DNA of 64,000 bases from Methanoregula sp. PtaB.Bin085 (lineage in GTDB: Archaea; Halobacteriota; Methanomicrobia; Methanomicrobiales; Methanospirillaceae), in NCBI RefSeq assembly GCF_002067035.1, contig NZ_MVQB01000043.1:62001-126000 (forward strand), written 5' to 3'. Below are positions 55,020-64,000 of the stretch, piece after piece. The number at the start of each line of letters is the position of its first letter. Within the stretch, counting starts at the first letter, position 1. A model generated the notes under the pieces. That model worked only from the letters and a program-made list of their open reading frames with translations. It ran no database searches and was not told where the DNA came from. The translations under genes were made by a program, and so were the position numbers.

Positions 55020-55622
55020 ATGAATTTTCAAAGAGAGAGATCACACAACAGAAAACCAAGAAATTTCATTCATATCTATTCAAATGGGTATTCTGAAATT
55101 AATTACTTCACTTTAAAGAAGATTCATAGCAATAAAAAAAATATACGAATTGAGCCATTTTTTGAGAATGCGGGAAACCCCCATCAAATGGTAAAACTTA
55201 TTGAGAGAAAATATTCCGCGAAAGATTTGGATCCTAATGATAGGATATATTGTGTCACAGATGTTGATGATGCAACAGACATTTGTATCAATGATGCAAT
55301 GACACGAAAAGCAAAATTTATCACATTAATTTTATCAAATCCGAATTTTGAGCTATGGCTTCTTCTTCATTTCAAATTATATACTCATCAGTTTTCGAAA
55401 AATGAGACCGTTGAAAAATTAAAGGTGTTCCTTCCAGAATACCAAAAACCAGAAATCGAACCACATTTTTCTCAATTATGTAAAAATGAAGCACAAGCGA
55501 TACAAAATGTATCTAAGTTAAAAAAATACCATACAAAAGAGAAGAGAAATCTATTCTTGCGTGATGCAAATCCATATTCCTTTATTGGGGAAATTATCGA
55601 AATAATCAATTCTTTTGAATAA
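55020..55622 (+). CDS. RloB-like protein
   Basis: 200 residues. The hallmark LSNPNFELWLLLHF (about 105-118) and an acidic CVTDVDDA (Asp81, 83, 84) fit the RloB family, thought to have a TOPRIM-like nuclease fold. The first family motif, usually EG-x-TE-x-x-YF, reads SNGYSEINYF, so the leading glutamate is replaced by Ser/Asn. The effector role is inferred from the pairing with the ATPase. AT-rich like its partner. It ends about 40 bases before the convergent aminotransferase gene. Confidence 0.82.
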   Translation: MNFQRERSHNRKPRNFIHIYSNGYSEINYFTLKKIHSNKKNIRIEPFFENAGNPHQMVKLIERKYSAKDLDPNDRIYCVTDVDDATDICINDAMTRKAKFITLILSNPNFELWLLLHFKLYTHQFSKNETVEKLKVFLPEYQKPEIEPHFSQLCKNEAQAIQNVSKLKKYHTKEKRNLFLRDANPYSFIGEIIEIINSFE

Positions 55623-55665
55623 CAGTATTTGAAAAATTTTTAAGGGCAATTATATCATGTCTCTT

Positions 55666-56799
55666 CTACCCAACCCGCTTGATCCGCCCCATCGCCTCTC
55701 GCAGCTTCTCCATCGAAGCCGCGTACGACAGCCGGATCCATCCCGGCGCATAAAAAGCCGAACCAGGCGTAGCAGCAACATGACCGGCATCAAGCCACCG
55801 TGACGCAACCTCCATATCATCACCGGCAACTTTCACGAAGGCATAGAACGCACCCTCGGCCGGTGCCATCTCGTACCCCATCTTCGCGAGCTCACTCATG
55901 ACGTACTTCCGCCGCCGGTCGAACTCCTGCCGCATCTGCTCCACGCAGGACTGGTCGCCTTTGAGCGCCGCAACCCCGCCCCACATGGCAAAGGTCGTGA
56001 CCTGGCTGATGGAGTGCTGCTGGACCTTGGACATCTCGGCGATGATCTCTTTCGGGCCGACAGCATACCCGAGCCGCCAGCCGGTCATGGCGTAGGCTTT
56101 CGAGAAGCCGTTGATGGTGATGGTCCGGTGGTGCATGTCGCCGAGGGACGCGAGCGAGATGTGCTCCTTGCCGTAGATCATCTTCTCGTAGATCTCGTCC
56201 GACATCGCGTAGAGATCCTTGTCCTCGCAGAGGTCGGCCACAAGCTTCATGGATTTCTTATCGAAGACAGCGCCCGTGGGGTTCGACGGGGAGTTGACCA
56301 TGATCATCTTGGTCTTCTTGTTGACCTTCTCCAGCAGGGAGTCGTCAAGCTGGAAGGTCTTCGGGTTGATCGCGTGGAAGACCGGTTTCCCGCCCGCGAT
56401 CTGGATGCACGGCTCGTAGGAGACCCAGGCCGGAGTGAGGATGATCGTCTCATCGCCGGGGTTCAGGACGGCCTCGCAGGTCTCATAGATGGCGTCCTTC
56501 GCACCGCAGGCAACGATCACCTGCTGGGGGGTGCAGGGGAACCTGTTCTCCTTCGTGATCTTTTCAGCGATGGCTGCCGTCAGCTCGGGGATGCCGTTGC
56601 TCGGGGCGTAATGCGTCTCGCCCCGCTTCAGCGCATCGATGCAGGCATCGGTGATATGCTTCGGGGTGTCGAAATCGGGTTCCCCGATGGAGAGGCTGAT
56701 GACATCGATCCCCTGCCGCTGCATCGCCTTGGCCTTGTTGGAGATCGCGATCGTCGCCGATTCGGTAACGCCGGCGATCTTCGCCGACAGCGGCTTCAT
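55666..56799 (-). CDS. Class I aspartate-type aminotransferase
   Basis: 377 residues, fold-type I PLP enzyme. Lys in [17 protein letters not shown] binds [15 protein letters not shown] and [10 protein letters not shown] are present, and the substrate arginine is in WIRLSYA near the end. Most like AspC-type subgroup I gamma enzymes, which transaminate aspartate; an aromatic or LL-DAP-related role is not excluded. Overlaps ribH by four bases (ATGA), so they are co-translated. Confidence 0.92.
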   Translation of the reverse strand: MKPLSAKIAGVTESATIAISNKAKAMQRQGIDVISLSIGEPDFDTPKHITDACIDALKRGETHYAPSNGIPELTAAIAEKITKENRFPCTPQQVIVACGAKDAIYETCEAVLNPGDETIILTPAWVSYEPCIQIAGGKPVFHAINPKTFQLDDSLLEKVNKKTKMIMVNSPSNPTGAVFDKKSMKLVADLCEDKDLYAMSDEIYEKMIYGKEHISLASLGDMHHRTITINGFSKAYAMTGWRLGYAVGPKEIIAEMSKVQQHSISQVTTFAMWGGVAALKGDQSCVEQMRQEFDRRRKYVMSELAKMGYEMAPAEGAFYAFVKVAGDDMEVASRWLDAGHVAATPGSAFYAPGWIRLSYAASMEKLREAMGRIKRVG

Positions 56800-57215
56800 T
56801 TCAACCGCTTGACCATCTTGATGGCAGACTCAACGGCCCGCTTGGCGTAATCGATCCGCTCGTTGGCCTCGAGCCGGGTCATGCCGGGCCCGGAGATGCC
56901 GAGCGAGACAGGCTTGCCGAACTCGAGCGAGAGGTCGATGATCTTCCGGGCCGCGTGCTGGACAACGATCTCGTCGTGCTGGGTTGCACCCTCGATGACG
57001 CAGCCGATGGTGACGACCGCGTCGACCTTACCTGAGGTCAGGAGTTTCTTGATCGCAAGCGGCATGTCATAGGCGCCGGGCACGTAGATGCAGTCGGTCA
57101 CTTCCGCGCCGAGGAACGCCGCGTGCTCCCGGCCCTCGATCTCCATCATGTAGGTGATGTCGCGGTTGAACTCCGCGACAACGAATCCGAGCTTTATGGG
57201 GTTGGTTTCACACAT
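56796..57215 (-). CDS. ribH: 6,7-Dimethyl-8-ribityllumazine synthase
   Basis: 139 residues, the length of archaeal lumazine synthases. It condenses the pyrimidinedione with dihydroxybutanone phosphate, the penultimate step to riboflavin. Motifs [21 protein letters not shown] and the catalytic-histidine loop GATQHDEI are present. It starts an ATGA-overlapping pair with an aminotransferase. ribC is about 220 bases upstream on the same strand, separated by a repeat element. Confidence 0.94.
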   Translation of the reverse strand: MCETNPIKLGFVVAEFNRDITYMMEIEGREHAAFLGAEVTDCIYVPGAYDMPLAIKKLLTSGKVDAVVTIGCVIEGATQHDEIVVQHAARKIIDLSLEFGKPVSLGISGPGMTRLEANERIDYAKRAVESAIKMVKRLK

Positions 57216-57307
57216 ACTCTATCATCTCGTGTTATGGGTCATAAATTTCTGCTCTGCAGAAATCTTCCGGGATAACGATGACCCCGGACTACCCGTACAC
57301 GTTAATC

Positions 57308-57390
57308 TCATTTTTTTTGTGTACGGGTAATACGGAGGAATCCTAAGCGCCCCCGCCCTCAACGGGGTCAGGGCTGGCGCAAGGGGGGCG
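57308..57390 (+). repeat. Part B of the two-hairpin element
   Basis: Matches 11320-11396: GTAC(A/G)GGTAAT, ATCCTAAGCGCCCCCGCCC and GCGCAAGG in order. No part A beside it. It sits between ribC and ribH. Confidence 0.65.
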
Positions 57391-57436
57391 ATCTTTTCTG
57401 CTGATCGGGGTTTTCTCCGGGACCATAAATTTCCAG

Positions 57437-59025
<1,589 letters not shown>

Positions 59026-59081
59026 GTGGATCTGCTCATAGTATTTTAAGAAAGACGCAATATAAGTTTGGATAGCAGGTT

Positions 59082-59471
59082 ATGCCAGACGTTGCCATCA
59101 TCTCGGGATCCGAATCGGACGCGAAGATCACCGACAAAGTGAAGAAGGTCCTTGACGAGAACGGGGTGCCCTACGACGCGCAGGTCATCTCGGCCCACCG
59201 CGACCCCGACCGGCTCGATGCGTATATCAAAACGAGCGATGTGAAGATCTTCATCGCCATCGCCGGCCTTTCTGCAGCCCTCCCCGGTGTTATCGCGTCA
59301 AAGACCGACAAACCGGTCATCGGCGTCCCGGTCAGCGGGACGCTCAACGGTCTCGACGCCCTTCTCGCCATCGCCCAGATGCCCAAGGGAGTCCCGGTCG
59401 CCTGCGTTGGTGTTGACAACGGGGACAATGCGGCGTGGCTGGCGATCCGGATCCTGAAACTTACAGGATAG
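59082..59471 (+). CDS. purE: N5-carboxyaminoimidazole ribonucleotide mutase family (PurE)
   Basis: 129 residues, short like archaeal class I/II Pur[13 protein letters not shown] and [11 protein letters not shown] bind substrate; GLSAALPGV and [10 protein letters not shown] complete the site. It acts in purine synthesis on carboxyaminoimidazole ribonucleotide or directly with CO2. An AATATAAG near 59056-59064 is a TATA candidate for a short leader. A T/C-rich tract after the stop (59477-59505) may terminate it. Confidence 0.92.
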   Translation: MPDVAIISGSESDAKITDKVKKVLDENGVPYDAQVISAHRDPDRLDAYIKTSDVKIFIAIAGLSAALPGVIASKTDKPVIGVPVSGTLNGLDALLAIAQMPKGVPVACVGVDNGDNAAWLAIRILKLTG

Positions 59472-59774
59472 TGAGCCCGGTTTTTCTTTCCTCTTCTCTT
59501 CTGCGAGCATCCCTGTTCCCGTAAGATGCAGCTCCCTCTGTGCCGGACGTGTGAAATCACCCTGCACCTGCATGCCTGTGGGTTTTTTCCGTAATGCACA
59601 CAGCCTCAAACGGGAAGCCCGGGAAAATGCATGGCCTGTCTTCAATGTCCCTGCAGTGACCATGAGTGCCATCCTGGTTTTACCGTCGGCCGGTAATGCA
59701 CCCGTCCGGGATAATGACCGGGCCGGAACATCATCCCGCATGCATCCTGCCCCGGGAATTGATCTGCGGTATGC
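59472..59774. other. Convergent spacer after purE
   Basis: About 300 bases between the stops of purE and the methyltransferase. Only the pyrimidine-rich tail noted with purE; no gene or repeat. Confidence 0.35.
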
Positions 59775-60494
59775 TCACTCCGGTTTTCTGCCGGTCATGA
59801 TAAAAACCGGGAAATCCCGGGCTTCTCCGGAAGGGGACGGCCTCTGCATGATCGCTGCAGTCCGGTCCCGGACCGAAACAAACCCTTCCGCCTCCAGGAG
59901 ATCCTTCATGACGCTCCGTTCAAACCCGAAGTGAAATACACCGGCGTTCGAACTGTGGAATTTTCCGCCATCGGGATCGAGATCGATGACCGCGATCTGT
60001 CCTGACGGCCGAAGCACCCCCGCCATCATTTTCAGGAGGTGCGGTATGTCACGGATGTGATGGAACGTCATGCTGCTGATGACGAGGTCATACCTGCCAT
60101 CCGGCATATCTCCCTTGTTGAGATCGGCAAAACGCGTCCTTGCATTCGTGATGCCCTGCTTCCGGATCTTCCCGTCAAAGACCGCCAGCATCCCCTGCGA
60201 GCTGTCAACGCCCGTGATGCTCCGGACCAGCGGCTGGAGATGAAGCGTGAGCAGGCCTGTTCCGCATCCGAAATCCAGTACATCCATCTCCGGTGTCAGG
60301 GACACCATCCCGCGGATCGCCTGTGCCACATCGTCCGCCAGCTTCACCCGCCCTGGTTCGCTGTCCCATGTTGCAGCTTCGGCGTCAAAGCTGCGGTTCT
60401 CCCCACCGGTAATATCCGTGGAGCCGGAGTCCTCTTTCTTCCCCTTCACTGCTTTCCCGGTTCCGGGATTCCGTTTCCTTGTATCCGTTGTCAT
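59775..60494 (-). CDS. SAM-dependent methyltransferase
   Basis: 239 residues. Motif I VLDFGCGTGLLTLHL, motif II ITGVDSSQGM, MPDGRYDLVISSMTFHH and LRPSGQIAVIDLDP: a UbiE-like class I methyltransferase. The first ~35 residues are charged and probably disordered. Its upstream region carries the same dyad and TATA arrangement as the OsmC gene at 62331, so it may belong to a small stress regulon. Confidence 0.88.
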   Translation of the reverse strand: MTTDTRKRNPGTGKAVKGKKEDSGSTDITGGENRSFDAEAATWDSEPGRVKLADDVAQAIRGMVSLTPEMDVLDFGCGTGLLTLHLQPLVRSITGVDSSQGMLAVFDGKIRKQGITNARTRFADLNKGDMPDGRYDLVISSMTFHHIRDIPHLLKMMAGVLRPSGQIAVIDLDPDGGKFHSSNAGVFHFGFERSVMKDLLEAEGFVSVRDRTAAIMQRPSPSGEARDFPVFIMTGRKPE

Positions 60495-60687
60495 GGTCTG
60501 ACCAGCTTCCTGGAATAGAATTTCGTCGTATGAAGGACAGCATCCGGGTTATGGCAGGTACCCCGGGTATTTGCCGGTTTTTCGGGCCTGGCAAGAGTAT
60601 CCGCGATTTCATTCCTGTCATCCACGGGTATTGTGCATCTCTCTGCAATCCCCGCCGGATCATGCCGGTTGGGTTGGGGATGCAGCG

Positions 60688-60726
60688 ATATATACCCGGA
60701 GCCGGTTTTCAAGATTATTTGAAAAC
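60688..60726 (-). promoter_or_regulatory. Shared dyad and TATA, methyltransferase side
   Basis: Inverted repeat GTTTTCAA (60705-60712) and TTGAAAAC (60719-60726), six-base spacer, with TATATA-like sequence at 60688-60694 ten bases away. The same arms, spacer length and nearly the same distance to TATA are found at 62418-62456. Confidence 0.65.
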
Positions 60727-60858
60727 AGTCGACCGCGGGTCAAAACACCGGTTAAACCCCAATCCGGTTCACCCGAACGCCTGAGTGCCGATGACTGATC
60801 CCGGGACTGGCATCCCTGGTCAGGAAATATTATCCTTCTGTCAACTGATATTCATACC

Positions 60859-61221
60859 ATGGGTTTTACCGGCTGCTGCCCTGCCGACAGCGATCTTGAG
60901 ATTGCCTGGCGCAATGAACTCGAGCGGGAAGCACATGAGATCACCTCGCCGGTCTTTGACGATGTTGCCGAGATGATGAAGATCGTTGCAAGCCCGCTCC
61001 GCATCAGGATCCTGTTCCTCCTGGTACAGAAGGACCATTCCGTGTATGAACTGATGTACATCCTCAAGGAACCGCAGAACCTTCTCTCCTACAACCTCGG
61101 GATCCTCAAAAAGGCCGGTCTCCTGGAATCATACTACCGCTCGCGCCATAAAACATACCGGTTCGCCGGCGACCGGAACGCTCCCCTCATCCGGTGCCTG
61201 CGGCAGGTGCTGGTTCCCTGA
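60859..61221 (+). CDS. ArsR-type winged-helix regulator
   Basis: 120 residues. Core MMKIVASPLRIRILFLLVQ...VYELMYILKEPQNLLSYNLGILKKAGLLESYY...KTYRF is the ArsR/SmtB winged helix. Cys6 and Cys7 (TGCCPAD) near the start might be a sensor but are not the classical metal site. AATATTATC at about 60821-60829 is a TATA candidate. It sits between two dyad-bearing promoters and is the likely binder; that link is inference. Confidence 0.87.
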   Translation: MGFTGCCPADSDLEIAWRNELEREAHEITSPVFDDVAEMMKIVASPLRIRILFLLVQKDHSVYELMYILKEPQNLLSYNLGILKKAGLLESYYRSRHKTYRFAGDRNAPLIRCLRQVLVP

Positions 61222-61232
61222 GACGGGGGATG

Positions 61233-61664
61233 TTACCGTTTTTTCATCCGGAGATCCCAGGTGATCTCCACAGATCTCCCCAGCGTTACGGCGATCGGAC
61301 AGACTGCGGTCACCGAGCGGCGGACCGCAGTGCGGACCACTTCTTCCTCGATATCCCCGCCCACCAGGAAGATGAGGTGGATTGTTTCAAACACGCGGGG
61401 TTCGTCATGCCGGAAGACGCATTCAGCTTTTACCGTGAAGGAGCGGGGCGTTATCCCGCTGTCATCAAGCAGGAGAATAACGTTGGTACCGGTACAGGAA
61501 GCAAGGGACGCGATAAATGCATCCACCATGGAAAAACGGCGGGGCGTATCCCCTTCAGAATTCCGGGCAACAAGGGTAAGCCGGCCCCCGTCACGGTTCT
61601 CGACAACAAACCGTGTCCCGCCTTTCCACGATGCCTTGACGAACGTCCATGTGGTGCCTGTCAT
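61233..61664 (-). CDS. OsmC-family protein 1
   Basis: About 143 residues. Redox cysteines Cys57 (SLASCTGTNV) and Cys122 (TAVCPIAVTLG) are as in OsmC/Ohr peroxiredoxin-like enzymes, which reduce organic hydroperoxides. GGGAG is close before the ATG at 61664; an ATG at 61703 is possible. Convergent with arsR (stops 11 bases apart) and downstream of the second OsmC gene on the same strand. Confidence 0.86.
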   Translation of the reverse strand: MTGTTWTFVKASWKGGTRFVVENRDGGRLTLVARNSEGDTPRRFSMVDAFIASLASCTGTNVILLLDDSGITPRSFTVKAECVFRHDEPRVFETIHLIFLVGGDIEEEVVRTAVRRSVTAVCPIAVTLGRSVEITWDLRMKKR

Positions 61665-61830
61665 GATCTCCCTTTGGGGAACAGTCTCGTTTCCGGACCT
61701 CATAGAGTATCGGATCGGTTCCTGCTCACGGGAATGACAGGGGGGAAACTGGAAGAGGCTGGCGCGGGGATCTGCGGATCATCCTGTTTCTGAAGATCCC
61801 TGATGCCGGGAAAAACAGGGGTCCGGGGCA

Positions 61831-62331
61831 TCATACCGCTGAGGGTATGATCTCGTGGTCCCAGGTGAGATACGAGGCCCGGCCGAAGGTTGCCGCAACC
61901 GGGCACCGCCTCATCATGATGTCGGAGATGACCGTCTTTGCGTACTCGTCATCAATAGTGCCGGTCAGGCTGAACCTGACATGAAGCGTATCAAAGAGCG
62001 TCGGCGGTGTCGGGCGGCGGGTTCCGCTGACCGTGATAGTGATGTCTTTCACATCAACATGGTCCTTCCTGATCATGACTTCAAGAATCTCATGAACGGT
62101 ACACCCCGCGAGGGCAGAGACAAACAGGTCGAACGGGCCCGGGATCTTCCCGGAAGCCATGAGTCTGTCTGTTGCGGCCATGCTGATCGTGCAGCCGGCA
62201 GGGGTTCTTGCAACAAGGGTATCCGTGTTCTTGTCCCATGTTGCCTGAATTTTCACCGGCGGAAGTGCAGCAGGCGGGGCACAGGTGTGCACGACCGGCG
62301 TTTTTGCAGTACTTGTTTTCGCATTACTCAT
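61831..62331 (-). CDS. OsmC-family protein 2
   Basis: 166 residues. Cys77 (SALAGCTVHEIL) and Cys143 (MRRCPVAATFG) form the OsmC pair; an N-terminal extension of about 25 residues precedes the fold. GGAG eight bases before the ATG at 62331 decides that start over a GTG at 62340. Its promoter carries the dyad shared with the methyltransferase. Probably a peroxide or thiol-stress protein. Confidence 0.87.
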   Translation of the reverse strand: MSNAKTSTAKTPVVHTCAPPAALPPVKIQATWDKNTDTLVARTPAGCTISMAATDRLMASGKIPGPFDLFVSALAGCTVHEILEVMIRKDHVDVKDITITVSGTRRPTPPTLFDTLHVRFSLTGTIDDEYAKTVISDIMMRRCPVAATFGRASYLTWDHEIIPSAV

Positions 62332-62417
62332 GGAGGTCACTCCTTTTCATCCTCTGACACAATCACTGGATCCGGATGACCCTGCCACAGGACAGGTCAA
62401 TGGTCGGTGCGGGACGC

Positions 62418-62456
62418 ATATATGTTCAAAGCCGGTTTTCAAGAATGTTTGAAAAC
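62418..62456 (-). promoter_or_regulatory. Shared dyad and TATA, OsmC side
   Basis: GTTTTCAA (62435-62442) and TTGAAAAC (62449-62456), six-base spacer, with CATATATG at 62417-62424. The expected transcription start would leave a leader of about 60 bases before the OsmC 2 ATG. Confidence 0.65.
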
Positions 62457-62793
62457 GGGACGGGACCGGCCCCGGCAGCCGGACTGCAGTACCTTCCGGA
62501 GAGATCATGGTTTTCTACGGCAGGGGACGCCCTGAAAAAGGATTCCGTCAAGGAGAAGGATGGTGGGAAATGTAACCATACACGGCACCAGCCCGCGGGC
62601 AGCCTGCCAGGCCTTGATTTTCCTCCCGCCCGGGATCGTGGGCGGGTAACCAGGGACGGCCGGGGAGCGAAGCGTCCCGGTTGATGTGTGCCGCCGTGTT
62701 TTTCTCTGATTCATCAGAATCAGCGTTTTTTCCGCCGGTTTTTCCTCCCACCGGAATTATTCCCCGCAGGAAGAGAAAAACATCAGTCCGTCG
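62457..62793. other. Spacer between OsmC promoter and PsiE gene
   Basis: No gene supported in about 340 bases; no repeat family recognised. Confidence 0.35.
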
Positions 62794-63303
62794 TCATTCA
62801 GGTTCCTTGCGGGGAGGATCAGAATTCTGCATCCGGTATTTATCAACGGTTTTCCGGACCTCAGTAAAAAGGCCATCCCGTTCTTCGGTTTCCATTTCCA
62901 CGACCCGCACAGCACCATAGCGGAGCAGGAGCAGCAGCGCAGTAAACAAGACAGCAATAGCAATGATCTTCAGCGGGTCGATCTCAAGGATGCCATGGAG
63001 GATAATCTCGCGGAGCGCCGACACGATGCCTACTTCTATCATGATATCTACCGCGATCCGGTGTTCCCGGAGGTAGATGATGAGAAGACGATACAGTTCT
63101 ATCAGGACAAGAATGTAGATCAGCTCTGCGGCAACTCCCCTGAAATCATAGGGTCCGAAAAGACTGAAGACCAGTGTCGCGATCGACCGTATCATCAGGA
63201 CGAACAGGACGATACAGATACCGATGATGATGATATCCTGAATGTTCTCAAGGAGCCGCCGGAACAGTTCATGAACACGCGTATACAGGATCTCCACACC
63301 CAT
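62794..63303 (-). CDS. PsiE-family membrane protein
   Basis: 169 residues with four hydrophobic segments and the PsiE-type central part IYILVLIELYRLLIIYLREHRIAVDIMIEVGIVSALREII. The family is named for phosphate-starvation induction in E. coli; its biochemical role is unknown. GGGTGA lies before the ATG at 63303, chosen over the 63354 start. Fifty bases after the small heat-shock gene on the same strand. Confidence 0.84.
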   Translation of the reverse strand: MGVEILYTRVHELFRRLLENIQDIIIIGICIVLFVLMIRSIATLVFSLFGPYDFRGVAAELIYILVLIELYRLLIIYLREHRIAVDIMIEVGIVSALREIILHGILEIDPLKIIAIAVLFTALLLLLRYGAVRVVEMETEERDGLFTEVRKTVDKYRMQNSDPPRKEPE

Positions 63304-63353
63304 TCTTTCACCCTCGCATTGATTATTTCCAGGTCTGATCGGTATGCCGGTCA

Positions 63354-63860
63354 TTACCGGATGGGAACCATCCGTGGTCCCGCACGTTTTTTCTTCAGCC
63401 GGATCTCAAGGATCCCGTTTCTGATCTCTGAACGTACCCCTTTCAGGGTCACTTCATCAGGGAGCGGGAAGACATGGCAGAACCTGTCTGACGATGATAC
63501 GCAGACCCGATGGCGGCCGGACTCCGCCCCGTGCGATCTCTTCCGGATACACCCGATCTCCACGGCATCGGTGCCGATGAGATACACCTGAATACTCTCC
63601 CTCATGCAATCGTGCGTTTCGATGACCAGAATGATCTCATCCGCAACATCCCGGATCTCGTGCCGGAAGACTGTGCCACGTTCCCTCTTCGCTACCGAGC
63701 CATCTTCGAAAGGAGACCAATACCGGCTGGTGGCCGGATACCGGCAGGAGAACGGATCCAGGTCAAGTCCCAGCCGTTTCATTTCCCGGATCATGCCGCT
63801 CCATGCTGTGACAAAGGGGAAATCCGTGGATTTCAAAGGCATCCCTCCGTTCAGGAGCAT
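63354..63860 (-). CDS. Small heat-shock (Hsp20-like) protein
   Basis: 168 residues. The C-terminal ~95 residues look like an alpha-crystallin domain: a RESIQVYLIG strand, VFPLPDEVTLKGVRSEIRNGILEIRLKK (the A-x-x-x-NGVL-like motif read as RNGILEI) and a short tail ending VPIR. Likely an ATP-independent holdase. An ATG at 63842 is an alternative start directly after GGAGG. Confidence 0.8.
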   Translation of the reverse strand: MLLNGGMPLKSTDFPFVTAWSGMIREMKRLGLDLDPFSCRYPATSRYWSPFEDGSVAKRERGTVFRHEIRDVADEIILVIETHDCMRESIQVYLIGTDAVEIGCIRKRSHGAESGRHRVCVSSSDRFCHVFPLPDEVTLKGVRSEIRNGILEIRLKKKRAGPRMVPIR

Positions 63861-63878
63861 TCTGATGTGAATGGGATT

Positions 63879-64000
63879 TTAACGGGTACTGATTCCGTAT
63901 GATTCATCAATCTCCGTTGCAGCTTCTTCAAGGTCATCGAGTATCCTCATGGTATCCTTTCGGATCTCCTGGACCATGGACCTGAGACTGTTGCCCCGGA
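63879..64000 (-). CDS. Partial hypothetical protein at window end
   Basis: The last 40 codons of a minus-strand gene whose start lies beyond base 64000. The visible part, with MRILDDLEEAATEID and the end YGISTR, is acidic and helical, possibly a coiled coil. It ends 18 bases before the heat-shock gene and may share its transcript. No family can be assigned. Confidence 0.5.
   Translation of the reverse strand, partial: RGNSLRSMVQEIRKDTMRILDDLEEAATEIDESYGISTR

Noticed and set aside
52976-55650. Integrated mobile element with integrase
   Set aside because: Composition and repeats suggest transfer of the ATPase/RloB pair, but no integrase, transposase, tRNA target or terminal direct repeat could be found.

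Overview
The window looks like chromosomal DNA of a GC-rich methanogenic archaeon, most likely order Methanomicrobiales and perhaps a Methanoregula relative. The grounds are archaeal gene types (a CDC48/VAT ATPase, RadB, archaeal-type riboflavin synthase RibC, TrpB2, LarC/DUF111, KaiC-like ATPases, a PGF-CTERM archaeosortase substrate, multi-PAS proteins without a kinase), TATA-like boxes upstream of many starts, and T-rich tails after genes. The genus is inferred from gene content; no database search was possible. I see no rRNA, tRNA, integrase, transposase or CRISPR array.

Layout. 1-2.4 kb: lysA (5' end outside the window) and dapF for lysine synthesis. 2.4-10.1 kb: a wHTH plus six-PAS regulator, an overlapping larC-radB pair, and a CDC48-type ATPase whose second AAA module is interrupted by about 1.1 kb of AT-rich, internally repeated coding sequence. 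10.1-22.5 kb: TSUP transporter, isochorismatase-like hydrolase, membrane and lipoprotein genes, acyl-CoA ligase, two tandem KaiC-like proteins with degraded P-loops, a polytopic glycosyltransferase-like protein, and a triple-thioredoxin/CcdA fusion. 22.6-26.1 kb: arginine operon argC-CBS-argJ-argB. 26.2-33.3 kb: ADP-ribosylglycohydrolase, acetyl-CoA synthetase with an OxlT-like transporter, an ATP-NAD-kinase-family protein and TrpB2. 33.4-44.5 kb: a glycine-zipper protein, a Yip1/surface-protein/ABC-exporter operon, methyltransferase, acetyltransferase, amino-acid permease, MsrB, a duplicated membrane protein and a PEGA lipoprotein. 45.2-51.7 kb: a potassium-uptake cluster made of a KdpC-KdpA fusion, KdpB and a KdpD lacking its kinase domain. 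53.7-55.6 kb: an AT-rich ATPase/RloB pair resembling RloAB/AbiL defence modules. 55.7-59.5 kb: ribH-aspartate aminotransferase, class V aminotransferase-ribC, and purE. 59.8-64 kb: a small stress block with methyltransferase, ArsR-type regulator, two OsmC-family proteins, PsiE, a small heat-shock protein and one partial gene.

Intergenic DNA is rich in repeats. A two-hairpin GC-rich element (parts A and B) occurs near 10.7, 11.3, 39.2 and 53.0 kb, with a B part at 57.3 kb. A second element of about 160 bp is at 13.2 and 30.6 kb. A GATC-rich vocabulary forms a nested array at 44.7-45.2 kb and recurs at 52.0 and 53.2-53.5 kb, so it brackets the kdp region. Several perfect dyads sit beside TATA-like boxes, most notably one shared by the promoters of the methyltransferase and OsmC genes.

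The points most worth following are the repeat-expanded CDC48 protein, the KdpC-KdpA fusion with kinase-less KdpD, the RloAB-like island with its flanking repeats, and the shared dyad of the OsmC block.
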